From assembly GCF_031180885.1 (NCBI RefSeq), contig NZ_JAPSLK010000007.1:146455-210454 (forward strand): a stretch of 64,000 nt of DNA. Direction: 5' to 3'. The notes beneath the pieces are model-generated. The model was given only the letters and a program-made list of their open reading frames with translations, did not search any database and was not told where the DNA came from. This DNA comes from Saccharothrix sp. (GTDB lineage: Bacteria; Actinomycetota; Actinomycetes; Mycobacteriales; Pseudonocardiaceae). The position numbers and the translations under genes were made by a program. Of the stretch, positions 1 to 9,609 are shown one piece after another. How positions within the stretch are numbered: the stretch's first letter is position 1; each line of letters opens with the position of its first letter.

Positions 1-1
1 C

Positions 2-280
2 GACGCGGTCCTGCTGCCGACCGTGTCGAACAAGGTGCGCGCCGGCCACGCGGAGATCGCCGACTACTTCGAGCACTTCCTCAAGGGCAAGCCGCAGGGG
101 CAGATCCTCGACTCGCGCGTCTCGGTCCTGGGCCCGGACACCGCCCTGGACGCCGGCACCTACCGGTTCACCACGGCCTCGGGCCCGGTCGACGCCCGCT
201 ACACGTTCGTCTACGAGCGGACCAACGGCAAGTGGCTGATCAAGCACCACCACTCGTCCGCGATGCCCGAGAAGAACTGA
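2..280 (+). CDS. SnoaL-like / DUF4440 family protein, C-terminal part
   Basis: The frame is open from base 2, so the gene starts left of the window. The GTG at 23 is probably internal, because coding-like sequence (DAVLLPTVSNKV) precedes it. The visible 92 residues look like the second half of an NTF2-fold domain of the SgcJ/EcaC or DUF4440 type: a VLGPDTALDAGTY strand, then ARYTFVYER, and a closing KWLIKHHHSSAMPE segment. Such proteins form small alpha+beta barrels, some catalytic (ketosteroid isomerase-like) and many of unknown role. Substrate and operon cannot be judged from a fragment. It is convergent with the histidine kinase gene that ends at 312. Confidence 0.75.
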   Translation, partial: DAVLLPTVSNKVRAGHAEIADYFEHFLKGKPQGQILDSRVSVLGPDTALDAGTYRFTTASGPVDARYTFVYERTNGKWLIKHHHSSAMPEKN

Positions 281-311
281 CCCGGCCGTGCCCGTGGCCC
301 CGATCCGGGGG

Positions 312-1673
312 CTACGGGCACGCCCGCAGCACCACGCGCACCAGCAGCCCGCCGGTCTCGGCCGTGTCCAGGCCCACGGACCCGCCGTCGTCCGACACCA
401 GCTGCTTCACGATCGCCAGCCCCAGCCCGGTCCCGGACCGGCCGGTCAGCCCGGGACCGCGCCAGAACCGGTCGAACGCGCGCGACTGGTCCGCCGGCGA
501 CATCCCCGGCCCCTGGTCGACCACCTCGACCACCCCCTTGTCCCCCTCGCGGAACGTCCGCACGACGATCACGCCGTCGTCCGGCGACACCTCCACCGCG
601 TTGGACAGCACGTTGTCCAGCACCTGCTCCAGGTGCCCCGGACCGGCCAGCACCCGCAACGACGGGTCCGCCGCCTCGTGCCGCAGCGCCACGCCCCGCT
701 CGTCGGCGGCGGCCCGCCACGCGCCGAACCGGTCCGACACCACGTCGGCCACCTTCACCGGCTCGGCCGCCGCCACCGCCGACTCGGCCCGCGCCAGCGT
801 CAGCAGCCCGTTGACCAGCCTGCTCATCCGCACCACCTCGGCGGTGGCGTGGTCGACGTCCTCGCGCACGTACGGGTCGTCCACGCTGTCGGCGACGTTG
901 TCCAGCGACAGCCGCAACGCGGTCAGCGGCGTGCGCAACTGGTGCGACGCGTCGCCGATGAACGCGCGCTGCGAGCCGAGCAGGGTGCCGATCGTCTCCG
1001 TCGCCGTGTTGAGCGTGCCCGCCAGGGTGCGGGTCTCCGGCGGCCCGGTCTCCTCCGCCCGCGCGGTCAGGTCGCCGTCGCGCAACCGGCTCGCCATGCG
1101 GTTCAGCTCCCGCAGCGGACGCGTCAGCCGCCGCGCCAGCCACACGCCCAGCAGCGCCGCCACCACCAGCACCGCGACCGCCAGCCCGGCCCGGAAACCC
1201 CAGATCTGCCACAGCCGCTGCGTGATCGGCGCCGACGGGTAGGCGATCCGCACCGCGCCGACCACCCGGCCGTCCGCCGACTCGGCGGGCACCGCCAGCA
1301 CCAGCCCGTCCGCGCCGAGGGCGGACACGTGGTCCCAGCGCAGGAACTCCCGCCCGGCCAGGGCTTCGGCGAACGCCGGGTCGTCCGGGTCGGCGGGCGG
1401 CGGCAGCGGCGCGACCGCGGTGCGCCCCGCCGACAGCACGTCCAGCCGGCCCGGCGTCTCCTCCTGGTACGCCTCGGCGAGCCGGGCCAGCGCCTGCCGC
1501 GACGGGGCGTCGTCGGTGGCCAGCAGCAGCGCGGCGGTGTGCGCCTCGCGGCGGGCGGCGCTCTCGGCGTCGCCGTAGACCTGGCCGGTCAGGGTGAAGG
1601 CGACCGGCACCGTGAACGCGGCGAGGGCCACGGCCACCAGCAGCACGTAGCTCGCGACGAGCTGCCGGATCAC
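312..1673 (-). CDS. Sensor histidine kinase of a two-component system
   Basis: This 453-residue membrane kinase has an N-terminal membrane segment (about residues 8-30), an extracytoplasmic sensor region and a second membrane segment near residue 180. A HAMP linker (LTRPLRELNRMASRL) follows. The phosphoacceptor box DASHQLRTPL carries the autophosphorylated His. The ATPase has an N box (DNVLSNAVEVS), G1 (DQGPGMSP), F box (FDRFWRG) and G2 (GTGLGLAIVKQL), so all catalytic motifs are intact. The GTG start at 1673 overlaps the stop of the response regulator by 4 bp (GTGA), implying translational coupling. The stimulus is not evident. Confidence 0.93.
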   Translation of the reverse strand: MIRQLVASYVLLVAVALAAFTVPVAFTLTGQVYGDAESAARREAHTAALLLATDDAPSRQALARLAEAYQEETPGRLDVLSAGRTAVAPLPPPADPDDPAFAEALAGREFLRWDHVSALGADGLVLAVPAESADGRVVGAVRIAYPSAPITQRLWQIWGFRAGLAVAVLVVAALLGVWLARRLTRPLRELNRMASRLRDGDLTARAEETGPPETRTLAGTLNTATETIGTLLGSQRAFIGDASHQLRTPLTALRLSLDNVADSVDDPYVREDVDHATAEVVRMSRLVNGLLTLARAESAVAAAEPVKVADVVSDRFGAWRAAADERGVALRHEAADPSLRVLAGPGHLEQVLDNVLSNAVEVSPDDGVIVVRTFREGDKGVVEVVDQGPGMSPADQSRAFDRFWRGPGLTGRSGTGLGLAIVKQLVSDDGGSVGLDTAETGGLLVRVVLRACP

Positions 1674-2326
1674 GACAGCACCAACCGGAACCCGACCCCG
1701 CGCACGGTCTCCACCGCGGCGGCGTCACCGAGCTTGCGGCGCAGCGCGCCGACGTGCACGTCCAGCGTCTTGGTGGGCCCGAACCAGTTCGCGTCCCACA
1801 CCGCCTCCATGATCTGCTCGCGGGTGAACGCCGCGCCGGGCGCCTCGGCGAGGAAGGCGAGCAGGTCGTACTCCTTGGGCGTCAGGGAGATCTCGACGCC
1901 GTCCACGAACACCCGCCGCGCCCGCCGGTCCAGGGCCAGCCGGTCCGACCGGACCGGCTCCGGCTGCGCCACCGCCGGCCGGACCCGCCGCAGCACCGCC
2001 CGCATCCGCGCGATGACCTCCCGCACGCCGAACGGCTTGGTCACGTAGTCGTCCGCGCCGATCTCCAGCCCGACGACCCGGTCGACCTCGTCGGCCCGCG
2101 CGCTGATCACGATGATCGGCACGTCCGACCGCGCGCGCAGGTCGCGGCACACGTCGAGCCCGTCCATGTCGGGCAGCCCCAGGTCGACCAGCACCACGTC
2201 CGCGACCTCGACCGCCAGCGCCTCGGCCCCCGTGCGCACCCACTCGACGTCGAACCCGTACCGCCCCAGCCCGCGCATCAGCGATTCGGCGATGGGCTCG
2301 TCGTCCTCAACCAGCAGCACCCGCAT
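1670..2326 (-). CDS. OmpR/PhoB-family response regulator
   Basis: A 218-residue DNA-binding regulator from the ATG at 2326, where the family's usual MRVLLVEDDEP opening sits; an upstream in-frame ATG at 2359 would add 11 unusual residues. The receiver domain (1-115) has the acidic pair ED, the phosphoacceptor Asp in VVLVDLGLPDMDG, and the conserved Lys in YVTKPFG. The C-terminal winged helix (about 130-218) includes LTPKEYDLLAFLAEAPG and VDVHVGALRRKLG. It is the first gene of the pair and partners with the kinase at 312-1673. Target promoters are unknown. Confidence 0.93.
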   Translation of the reverse strand: MRVLLVEDDEPIAESLMRGLGRYGFDVEWVRTGAEALAVEVADVVLVDLGLPDMDGLDVCRDLRARSDVPIIVISARADEVDRVVGLEIGADDYVTKPFGVREVIARMRAVLRRVRPAVAQPEPVRSDRLALDRRARRVFVDGVEISLTPKEYDLLAFLAEAPGAAFTREQIMEAVWDANWFGPTKTLDVHVGALRRKLGDAAAVETVRGVGFRLVLS

Positions 2327-2528
2327 GGGCCCGATGATTCCATTGAGGACTTCGATCACCAGGCGCTACCTGGTCGAACCGCGGCCGGCTGCGGCGATCG
2401 GAGGAGTTCGTGCCTTCCTCGGGACGCGGTGTTCCCCTTGCGGGACAGGGCAAGCTGGGAAGTCCGTGCGGTACCGGCGACTTCGCGCGCATCGGGGCGC
2501 GCCTGCGCCGGGGGTGGAGGAGGCTGTC

Positions 2529-3290
2529 GTGGAGATGGCGGAGCGCTTGGCCGGGTACGCGAGGGCGTTGCGGGGGCTCGGCGCGATCCGGACGGACGTC
2601 GTCGAGCGGGCCTTCCGGTCGGTCAGGCGGGACCTGTGCGTGACGCACTTCTACCCGGCGCCGGGTGAGCGCGTCGACGTCCTGCCGGGTGGGGCCTCCG
2701 ACGCGGTGTTGGACGTTGTCTACCAGGACGTTCCACTGCCCGTCCGGCGGCCGGGGGCGGGGGTCGCGGACCTGTGCTCGGCGGCGCGGCCCAGTGTGGT
2801 GGCGCGGATGGTGGAGGCGTTGGAACTCCTGCCCGGGCACCGGGTGCTGGAGATCGGGTCGGGCAACGGGTACACGGCCGCGCTCATCGCGACCATCACC
2901 GGGACCCGCGTGTTCTCGCTGGACCCCCGACTGGACGTGGTGCACGACGTCCAGCAGGCGATGCGGCGGCTGGGGCGGACCGACGTGACGGTGGCGTGCG
3001 GCGACGTCGACGCCGGTGTCCCCAGTCAGGCGCCGTTCGACCGGGTGGTCGTCACCTTCCCCGTCGACCGGGTGTCGCCGGCGTGGCTGGACCAGCTCTC
3101 CGCGGACGGGATGCTGCTGGTCCCGATGCGCCTGGCCGACAGCCATCCGGTGCTCGCGGTTCGGGTCGATCACGACGGCGCGTTCGGCACTCCCGCGCTG
3201 TGGACCTCTCCCCGGGATTACGACTGGTCGCTCGCCGCCGAAGAATTCGACGGGCGGAAATACCCGGTGGCCGTGCCGACCCGTCGGTAA
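2529..3290 (+). CDS. PCMT-like SAM-dependent methyltransferase
   Basis: About 253 residues. The strong ribosome site GGAGGAGG at 2516-2523 lies 5 bases before GTG 2529 and 11 before ATG 2535; either could be used. The Rossmann core has the SAM-binding motif VLEIGSGNGYTAALIA (about residues 112-127), an acidic strand end (VFSLDP) and FDRVVVTFPVD. The arrangement resembles protein-L-isoaspartate O-methyltransferases used as tailoring or leader-peptide enzymes in actinomycetes. Classic repair PCMT has a distinct substrate loop that I cannot confirm here, so the acceptor is left open. It is divergent from the response regulator and starts in the opposite orientation about 200 bp away. Confidence 0.75.
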   Translation: MEMAERLAGYARALRGLGAIRTDVVERAFRSVRRDLCVTHFYPAPGERVDVLPGGASDAVLDVVYQDVPLPVRRPGAGVADLCSAARPSVVARMVEALELLPGHRVLEIGSGNGYTAALIATITGTRVFSLDPRLDVVHDVQQAMRRLGRTDVTVACGDVDAGVPSQAPFDRVVVTFPVDRVSPAWLDQLSADGMLLVPMRLADSHPVLAVRVDHDGAFGTPALWTSPRDYDWSLAAEEFDGRKYPVAVPTRR

Positions 3291-3596
3291 CACGAACCCC
3301 GTGATGTGACCCGGATGTTAAAGATGGATGTGAACCCGTCCAGCCGGCCCCAGAGGCTGTGGCGTGACGGCGGGCGTTGTACCAGGTGGAGCGAGGTGGG
3401 TCGATCAAGGGGCGGGCGGGCGCAATGGGGGGGCTGTAAACGTGGGGTTACGGTCCACGCACGGGGTTCGGCGCGATAAAGTGCGAATTCGGGTCGATTC
3501 TTGTAACGGCCACCACACCGCCCTAGGGTGAGCCCGCAGGGTCATTGACGACGGCTGTCGATTGAGCGATTCACTATTCTCTCGGAGGTGATCGCC
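3291..3596 (+). other. Intergenic region upstream of narGHJI
   Basis: About 306 bp without a convincing gene. It holds the candidate promoter at 3501-3529 and the narG ribosome site GGAGG (3584-3588). I see no clear riboswitch and no obvious FNR-type palindrome. Confidence 0.6.
3501..3529 (+). promoter_or_regulatory. Candidate sigma-70-like promoter of narGHJI
   Basis: TTGTAA at 3501-3506 and TAGGGT at 3524-3529 are separated by 17 bp, matching the spacing and typical degeneracy of actinobacterial housekeeping promoters. It lies about 70 bp before the narG start. Inferred from sequence only. Confidence 0.4.
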
Positions 3597-6500
3597 GTGT
3601 CGAAATCCCCCGCGAGCGGCGTTCGTCCGGACGGCACGGCGCGCGATTCCGACGCCGATTCCGGGGTCGGCGACTCGCTGCTGCGCCTCGCCAGGCACTT
3701 CCAGCGCGGCGAGACCTCCGCGGACGGGCGCACGCTGCACCAGATCGGGGGACGCGGCGCCGACGTGTTCTACCGGGACCGGTGGGCCTACGACAAGGTG
3801 GTGCGGTCCACCCACGGCGTGAACTGCACCGGTTCGTGCTCCTGGAAGGTCTACGTCAAGGACGGCGTGATCACCTGGGAGTCGCAGCAGACCGACTACC
3901 CGTCGATCGGGCCGGACAAGCCGGAGTACGAGCCCCGGGGCTGCCCGCGTGGCGCGTCGTTCTCCTGGTACACCTACTCCCCCGCTCGGGTGCGCTACCC
4001 GTACGTGCGCGGTGTCCTGCTGGAGTACTACCGGGAGGCCAAGGAACGGCTGAAGGACCCGGTGCTCGCGTGGGCCGACGTCGTCGAGGACCCGGAGAAG
4101 TCCCGCCGGTACAAGGCCGCGCGCGGCATGGGCGGCTTCGTGCGCGCCGAGTGGTGGGAGGCGGCGGAGATGGTCGCCGCCTCCCACGTGCACACGATCA
4201 AGCGCTACGGGCCGGACCGGGTCGCGGGCTTCTCCCCCATCCCGGCGATGTCGATGGTCAGCCACGCGGCCGGGGCGCGGTTCGTGTCGCTGATCGGCGG
4301 GTCGATGCTGAGCTTCTACGACTGGTACGCCGACCTCCCGGTGGCCAGCCCGCAGGTGTTCGGCGACCAGACCGACGTGCCCGAGTCCGCGGACTGGTTC
4401 GACGCCGGCTACCTGATCATGTGGGGCTCCAACGTCCCGGTCACCCGCACCCCCGACGCGCACTACATGACGGAGGCGCGTTACCGGGGCCAGAAGGTCG
4501 TCGTGGTGTCCCCGGACTACGCCGACAACACCAAGTTCGCCGACGAGTGGCTGCCCGCCCGCCCGGGCACCGACGCGGCGCTGGCGATGGCGATGGGGCA
4601 CGTGATCCTGCGGGAGTTCTTCGTCGAGAAGACCACCCCGTACTTCACCGACTACGTCAAGCGCTACACCGACCTTCCCTTCCTGGTCACCCTGACCGAG
4701 ACCGAGGTCGGCTTCGTGCCGGGCAAGTTCCTCACCGCCGCGGACCTCGGCGACACCGGCGAGGGCGCGGAGTCCAAGACGGTCCTGCTCGACGCGGACG
4801 GCACGCCGGTGGTGCCGCCGGGGTCGCTCGGGCACCGGTTCACCGACTCCGGGCAGGGCTCCTGGAACCTCGACCTCGGCGACGTCGACCCGCTGCTGTC
4901 GGTGGGCGGCGACGACCCGGTCACCGTCGCGCTGCCCCGGTTCGACACCGCCGAAGCGGGCGTGCTGCGCCGGGGCGTGCCGACGCGGGTCATCGCCGGC
5001 CGGCGGGTGACCACGGTGTTCGACCTGCTGCTGGCCCAGTACGGCGTGCGCCGCGGCGACCTGCCCGGCGAGTGGCCCACCGGCTACGACGACGCCTCCC
5101 AGCCCTACACGCCCGCGTGGCAGGAGGCGATCACCGGGGTGCCCGCCGGCGCGGCGGAGAAGATCGGCCGGGAGTTCGCCGACAACGCCGAGCGCTCCAA
5201 GGGCCGGTCCATGATCCTCATGGGCGCGGGCACCAACCACTGGTTCCACTCCGACCAGATCTACCGCTCGTTCCTGGCGCTCACCATGCTCACCGGCTGC
5301 CAGGGCGTCAACGGCGGCGGCTGGGCGCACTACGTGGGCCAGGAGAAGTGCCGCCCGATCACCGGGTGGTCCACGCTGGCGTTCGGCCTGGACTGGCAGC
5401 GCCCGCCCCGGCAGATGCAGGGCACGATCTTCTGGTACCTGGCCACCGACCAGTGGCGCTACGACCCGTTCACCGCCGAGGTGATGTCCTCGCCGCTGGC
5501 CACCGGGCGCTTCGCCGGGCGCACCGCGGCCGACAACATCGCGCTGGCGTCGCGGCTGGGCTGGATGCCGAGCTACCCGACGTTCAACCGCAACCCGCTG
5601 GACCTGGTCGACGAGGCGGAGCGGCTGGGCAAACCCGCCGCGGACCACGTGGTGGACGGCCTGAAGTCCGGGCACCTGCGGTTCGCCTGCGAGGACCCGG
5701 ACGCCCCGGAGAACTTCCCGCGCGTGCTCACCGTGTGGCGGGCCAACCTGCTCGGCTCGTCGGCCAAGGGCAACGAGTACTTCCTCAAGCACCTGCTGGG
5801 CACCGACACCAACCTGCGCGCCCGCGACGCGGACGGGGTCCGCCCGCAGGAGGTGACGTGGCGCGAGGAGGCGCCGGTCGGCAAGCTGGACCTGTTGCTG
5901 TCGCTGGACTTCCGGATGACGTCGACCACGCTGTTCTCCGACGTCGTCCTGCCCGCGGCGACCTGGTACGAGAAGCACGACCTGTCCTCCACCGACATGC
6001 ACCCGTACGTGCACGCCTTCTCGCCCGCGATCTCGCCGCCGTGGGAGACCAAGACGGACTTCGAGGCGTTCCACCGCATCGCCCGCGGGTTCTCGTGGCT
6101 GGCCGAGAAGCACTTGGGCAAGCGCAAGGACATCGTCGCGGTCGCGCTCACACACGACACCGTGGACGCCACCGCCCAGCCGGGCGGGCGGGTGCTGGAC
6201 TGGAAGAACGGCGAGTGCGAGCCGATCCCCGGCAAGACCATGCCGCGCCTGGTCGTCGTGGAACGCGACTACCCGGCGATCGGCGACAAGATGGCCGCGC
6301 TCGGGCCGCTGGTGGAGAAGGTGGGCCTGACCACCAAGGGCGTCACCGTGCACCCGGACGAGGAAGTGGAATACCTCAAGGGCGCCAACGGGACCATCGC
6401 GTCCGGTGTCGCGGCCGGCCGCCCGTCGCTGGCCAAGGACACCCACGCCGCCGAGGCGATCCTGGCGCTGTCCGGCACGACCAACGGCCGCCTGGCCACC

Positions 6501-7295
6501 GAGGGGTTCCGCGCCCTGGAACGGCGCACCGGCACCCGGCTGGCCGACCTGGCCGCGGAGAGCGAGGGCAAGCGGATCACGTTCCCCGACACGCAGGCCC
6601 GGCCGGTGCCGGTGATCACCTCGCCGGAGTGGTCGGGCAGCGAGACCGGCGGCCGGCGGTACTCCCCGTTCACCATCAACACCGAGCGGCTCAAGCCGTG
6701 GCACACGCTCACCGGCCGCCAGCACTTCTTCCTCGACCACGACTGGATGTTCGAGCTGGGCGAGCAGCTTCCGGTGTTCCGACCACCGCTGGACATGACC
6801 GCGTTGTTCAACGAGCCCGCCGTGGGCGCGTTGGAGGGCGGGGTGACCGTGCGGTACCTGACCCCGCACTCGAAGTGGTCGATCCACTCGGCGTACCAGG
6901 ACAACCTGCACATGCTCACGCTGTCGCGAGGCGGTCAGGCGATCTGGATGTCCGACCGGGACGCCGCGAAGATCGGGGTGCAGGACAACGACTGGATCGA
7001 GGCGGTCAACCGCAACGGGATCGTGGTGGCCCGCGCGATCGTCTCGCACCGGATGCCCGAGGGCACGGTGTTCATGTACCACGCGCAGGACAAGGCCGTC
7101 GGCGTGCCGCGCACCGAGGCGACCGGCAAGCGCGGCGGCATCCACAACGCGCTGACCCGGTTGATGATCAAGCCGTCGCACCTGATCGGCGGCTACGCCC
7201 AGCAGTCCTTCGCGCTCAACTACCACGGTCCCACGGGCAACCAGCGGGACGAGGTCACGACCATCCGCCGCCGTAGCCAGGAGGTGCAGTACTGA
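3597..7295 (+). CDS. narG: Respiratory nitrate reductase, alpha subunit
   Basis: Molybdenum bis-MGD catalytic subunit reducing nitrate to nitrite during anaerobic respiration. It is about 1232 residues, the usual NarG length. The N-terminal FS0 iron-sulfur ligands are visible as HGVNCTGSCSWK (near residues 73-84), with the distal Cys in EPRGCPRGASFSW. Family motifs such as YADNTKFADEWLPARPGTDAA, GAGTNHWFHSD and TGCQGVNGGGWAHYVGQEK are intact. GTG 3597 is preferred to GTG 3588 because GGAGG at 3584-3588 is then 8 bases upstream. The stop codon overlaps the ATG of narH by one base. No twin-arginine signal is visible, consistent with a cytoplasm-facing NarG. Confidence 0.97.
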   Translation: MSKSPASGVRPDGTARDSDADSGVGDSLLRLARHFQRGETSADGRTLHQIGGRGADVFYRDRWAYDKVVRSTHGVNCTGSCSWKVYVKDGVITWESQQTDYPSIGPDKPEYEPRGCPRGASFSWYTYSPARVRYPYVRGVLLEYYREAKERLKDPVLAWADVVEDPEKSRRYKAARGMGGFVRAEWWEAAEMVAASHVHTIKRYGPDRVAGFSPIPAMSMVSHAAGARFVSLIGGSMLSFYDWYADLPVASPQVFGDQTDVPESADWFDAGYLIMWGSNVPVTRTPDAHYMTEARYRGQKVVVVSPDYADNTKFADEWLPARPGTDAALAMAMGHVILREFFVEKTTPYFTDYVKRYTDLPFLVTLTETEVGFVPGKFLTAADLGDTGEGAESKTVLLDADGTPVVPPGSLGHRFTDSGQGSWNLDLGDVDPLLSVGGDDPVTVALPRFDTAEAGVLRRGVPTRVIAGRRVTTVFDLLLAQYGVRRGDLPGEWPTGYDDASQPYTPAWQEAITGVPAGAAEKIGREFADNAERSKGRSMILMGAGTNHWFHSDQIYRSFLALTMLTGCQGVNGGGWAHYVGQEKCRPITGWSTLAFGLDWQRPPRQMQGTIFWYLATDQWRYDPFTAEVMSSPLATGRFAGRTAADNIALASRLGWMPSYPTFNRNPLDLVDEAERLGKPAADHVVDGLKSGHLRFACEDPDAPENFPRVLTVWRANLLGSSAKGNEYFLKHLLGTDTNLRARDADGVRPQEVTWREEAPVGKLDLLLSLDFRMTSTTLFSDVVLPAATWYEKHDLSSTDMHPYVHAFSPAISPPWETKTDFEAFHRIARGFSWLAEKHLGKRKDIVAVALTHDTVDATAQPGGRVLDWKNGECEPIPGKTMPRLVVVERDYPAIGDKMAALGPLVEKVGLTTKGVTVHPDEEVEYLKGANGTIASGVAAGRPSLAKDTHAAEAILALSGTTNGRLATEGFRALERRTGTRLADLAAESEGKRITFPDTQARPVPVITSPEWSGSETGGRRYSPFTINTERLKPWHTLTGRQHFFLDHDWMFELGEQLPVFRPPLDMTALFNEPAVGALEGGVTVRYLTPHSKWSIHSAYQDNLHMLTLSRGGQAIWMSDRDAAKIGVQDNDWIEAVNRNGIVVARAIVSHRMPEGTVFMYHAQDKAVGVPRTEATGKRGGIHNALTRLMIKPSHLIGGYAQQSFALNYHGPTGNQRDEVTTIRRRSQEVQY

Positions 7296-8956
7296 TGCGC
7301 GTGATGGCCCAGCTCGCCATGGTGATGAACCTGGACAAGTGCATCGGCTGCCACACGTGCAGCGTCACCTGCAAGCAGGCGTGGACCAACCGCGGCGGCG
7401 TGGAGTACGCGTGGTTCAACAACGTCGAGACCCGACCCGGCCAGGGCTACCCGCGCCAGTACCAGGACCAGGAGAAGTGGAAGGGCGGCTGGGCGCTGAC
7501 CAAGCGCGGCAAGCTGACCCTGCGCAGCGGCTCGCGGTTGCGGCGGCTGCTGAACATCTTCGCCAACCCGGACCTGCCCGCGGTCGCCGACTACTACGAG
7601 CCGTGGACCTACGACTACCAGAACCTGCTGTCCGCACCGCCCTCGGACACCACCCCCACCGCCAAGCCGAAGTCGTCGATCACCGGCGAGGACACCAAGG
7701 TCACGTGGGGCGCCAACTGGGACGACGACCTGGGCGGCGGTCCGGAGCAGATCGGCAAGGACCCGTTGCTGGGCAAGCTCTCCGAGCAGGTCAAGCTGGA
7801 GTTCGAGCAGACCTTCATGTTCTACCTGCCGCGCATCTGCGAGCACTGCCTGAACCCGTCGTGCGCGGCGTCCTGCCCCTCGGGCGCGATCTACAAACGC
7901 GCCGAGGACGGCATCGTGCTGGTGGACCAGGACAAGTGCCGCGGCTGGCGGCAGTGCGTGACGGGCTGCCCGTACAAGAAGATCTACTTCAACCACAAGA
8001 CGGGCAAGGCGGAGAAGTGCACGTTCTGCTACCCGCGGGTCGAGGTGGGCATCCCCACGGTGTGCTCGGAGACGTGCGTCGGCCGGCTGCGCTACATCGG
8101 CGTGCTGCTCTACGACGCGGACAAGGTCGGCGAGGCCGCGTCGGTCCGTGACGAGAAGGACCTCTACCCCGCGCAGCTGGGCGTGTTCCTCAACCCGCAC
8201 GACCCGCGCGTGGTCGCCGAGGCCGAGCGGGCGGGCATCTCCGGCGAGTGGATCGAGGCCGCGCAGAACTCGCCGGTGTACCGGCTGATCGTGGACTACC
8301 AGCTCGCGCTGCCGCTGCACCCGGAGTACCGCACGATGCCCATGGTCTGGTACGTGCCGCCGCTGTCGCCCGTGGTCGACGTGCTGAGCCAGACCGGCCA
8401 CGACGGCGAGGCGGTGGGCAACCTGTTCGGCGCCATCGACGCGTTGCGCATCCCGGTGGAGTACCTGGCGGAGCTGTTCACCGCCGGTGACGTGGGACCG
8501 GTCCGGGCCTCGTTGCAGCGGCTGGCCGCGATGCGCGCGCACATGCGCAAGGTCAACCTCGGCGAGGACGTGGACGACTCGATCGCCGCGTCGGTTCGCT
8601 TGGCACCCGGCGAGATCGAGTCGATGTACCGGCTGCTGGCCATCGCGAAGTACGAGGACCGGTACGTGATCCCCGGCGGGGCGACCTCTGACGCGCACCG
8701 GCTGGAGGCCATTGCCACCGGGTGCAGCCTGGACGGCGACGGCGGTCCCGGCATGACCGCGTTCGACGTGATGGCCGAGAAGTTCCAGCTCGTCGACACC
8801 AACGGCGCGGCCCCGGCCGACAAGAGCCGGCGGATCAACCTGCTGGACTGGGACGGGGTCAGCACCGAGGGCATGTTCCCGACCGACGGCAACGGCGCCG
8901 CGGTCAAGGGCGCCGCGGTTAAGGGCGCCGCGCACGAGCCCGAGGCGATCGGGTGA
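7295..8956 (+). CDS. narH: Respiratory nitrate reductase, beta subunit (Fe-S protein)
   Basis: Electron-transfer subunit between NarI haems and NarG. In its 553 residues the four cysteine clusters are all present: CIGCHTCSVTCK near the N-terminus, CEHCLNPSCAASCP, CRGWRQCVTGCPYKK and CTFCYP with CSETC. The Trp replacing a Cys in CRGWRQC marks the [3Fe-4S] cluster typical of NarH. The C-terminus ends in a short Ala-Val-Lys-Gly repeat (AAVKGAAVKGAA) encoded by a 15-bp tandem repeat near 8891-8930, outside the conserved domain. Its last bases overlap the GTG of narJ. Confidence 0.97.
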   Translation: MRVMAQLAMVMNLDKCIGCHTCSVTCKQAWTNRGGVEYAWFNNVETRPGQGYPRQYQDQEKWKGGWALTKRGKLTLRSGSRLRRLLNIFANPDLPAVADYYEPWTYDYQNLLSAPPSDTTPTAKPKSSITGEDTKVTWGANWDDDLGGGPEQIGKDPLLGKLSEQVKLEFEQTFMFYLPRICEHCLNPSCAASCPSGAIYKRAEDGIVLVDQDKCRGWRQCVTGCPYKKIYFNHKTGKAEKCTFCYPRVEVGIPTVCSETCVGRLRYIGVLLYDADKVGEAASVRDEKDLYPAQLGVFLNPHDPRVVAEAERAGISGEWIEAAQNSPVYRLIVDYQLALPLHPEYRTMPMVWYVPPLSPVVDVLSQTGHDGEAVGNLFGAIDALRIPVEYLAELFTAGDVGPVRASLQRLAAMRAHMRKVNLGEDVDDSIAASVRLAPGEIESMYRLLAIAKYEDRYVIPGGATSDAHRLEAIATGCSLDGDGGPGMTAFDVMAEKFQLVDTNGAAPADKSRRINLLDWDGVSTEGMFPTDGNGAAVKGAAVKGAAHEPEAIG

Positions 8957-9609
8957 AGGCCGCGCGGAACTCGGTCGCCGACTCGTCCGAGCGGGACACC
9001 CGGCTGGTGTGGCGGATCGCCGCGCTCCTGATCGACTACCCGACCGAGGCGGTGATGGCGATGCTGCCCGATCTCCGCACGGCGGCGGCGTCCCTCCCGT
9101 CTCCTGCTCTCGTGTCCTTCATCGACCATGCCCTTTCGGTTGGTGGTGGCACGCTCACGCAGCACTACGTGGAGACGTTCGACATGCGCCGGCGCAACTG
9201 CCTGCACCTGTCGTACTACGCCTACGGCGACACCAGGAAGCGCGGCATGGCGTTGCTGCGGTTCAAGCACGCGTACCGCGTGGCCGGGGTCGAGTTGGGC
9301 GAGCACGAACTGCCCGACCACCTGGCGGTCGTGCTGGAGTTCGCCGCGACCGTGGACTTTCAGGGTGGGCGGCGGCTGCTGGTGGAGCACCGCCCGGTGC
9401 TGGAGCTGATCAGGTTGTCGTTGGCCGACAGCGGGTCGCCGTACCTGGCCGTGCTGGACGCGGTGTGCGCCACGCTGCCCGCGCTGAACTCCGCCGACCG
9501 GCGCAAGGTCGCCGCACTGGCCGCGGAGGGGCCGCCCGAGGAGGACGTGGGCCTGGAGCCGTTCGCGATGGACCCCGCGCTGCACGCGGAATCGGGAGGA
9601 CGACGATGA
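8953..9609 (+). CDS. narJ: Nitrate reductase assembly chaperone (NarJ/TorD family)
   Basis: This 218-residue cytoplasmic chaperone is needed for cofactor insertion into NarG and is not part of the final enzyme. The fold is recognisable from IAALLIDYPTEAVMAMLPDL, then THYVETFDMRRRNCLHLSYYAYGDTRKRG (in part), a NarJ hallmark. GTG 8953 overlaps the narH stop by 4 bp, and its own stop overlaps the narI ATG, so all four genes are translationally coupled. Confidence 0.94.
   Translation: MKAARNSVADSSERDTRLVWRIAALLIDYPTEAVMAMLPDLRTAAASLPSPALVSFIDHALSVGGGTLTQHYVETFDMRRRNCLHLSYYAYGDTRKRGMALLRFKHAYRVAGVELGEHELPDHLAVVLEFAATVDFQGGRRLLVEHRPVLELIRLSLADSGSPYLAVLDAVCATLPALNSADRRKVAALAAEGPPEEDVGLEPFAMDPALHAESGGRR

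Noticed and set aside
3291..3587. Riboswitch or attenuator before narG
   Set aside because: No conserved riboswitch core or convincing terminator/antiterminator pairing was visible.
3405..7226. Very long open frame antisense to narG
   Set aside because: It arises from the GC-rich codon pattern of narG. The protein is low-complexity (Arg/Val/Gly/His-rich) and resembles no family.
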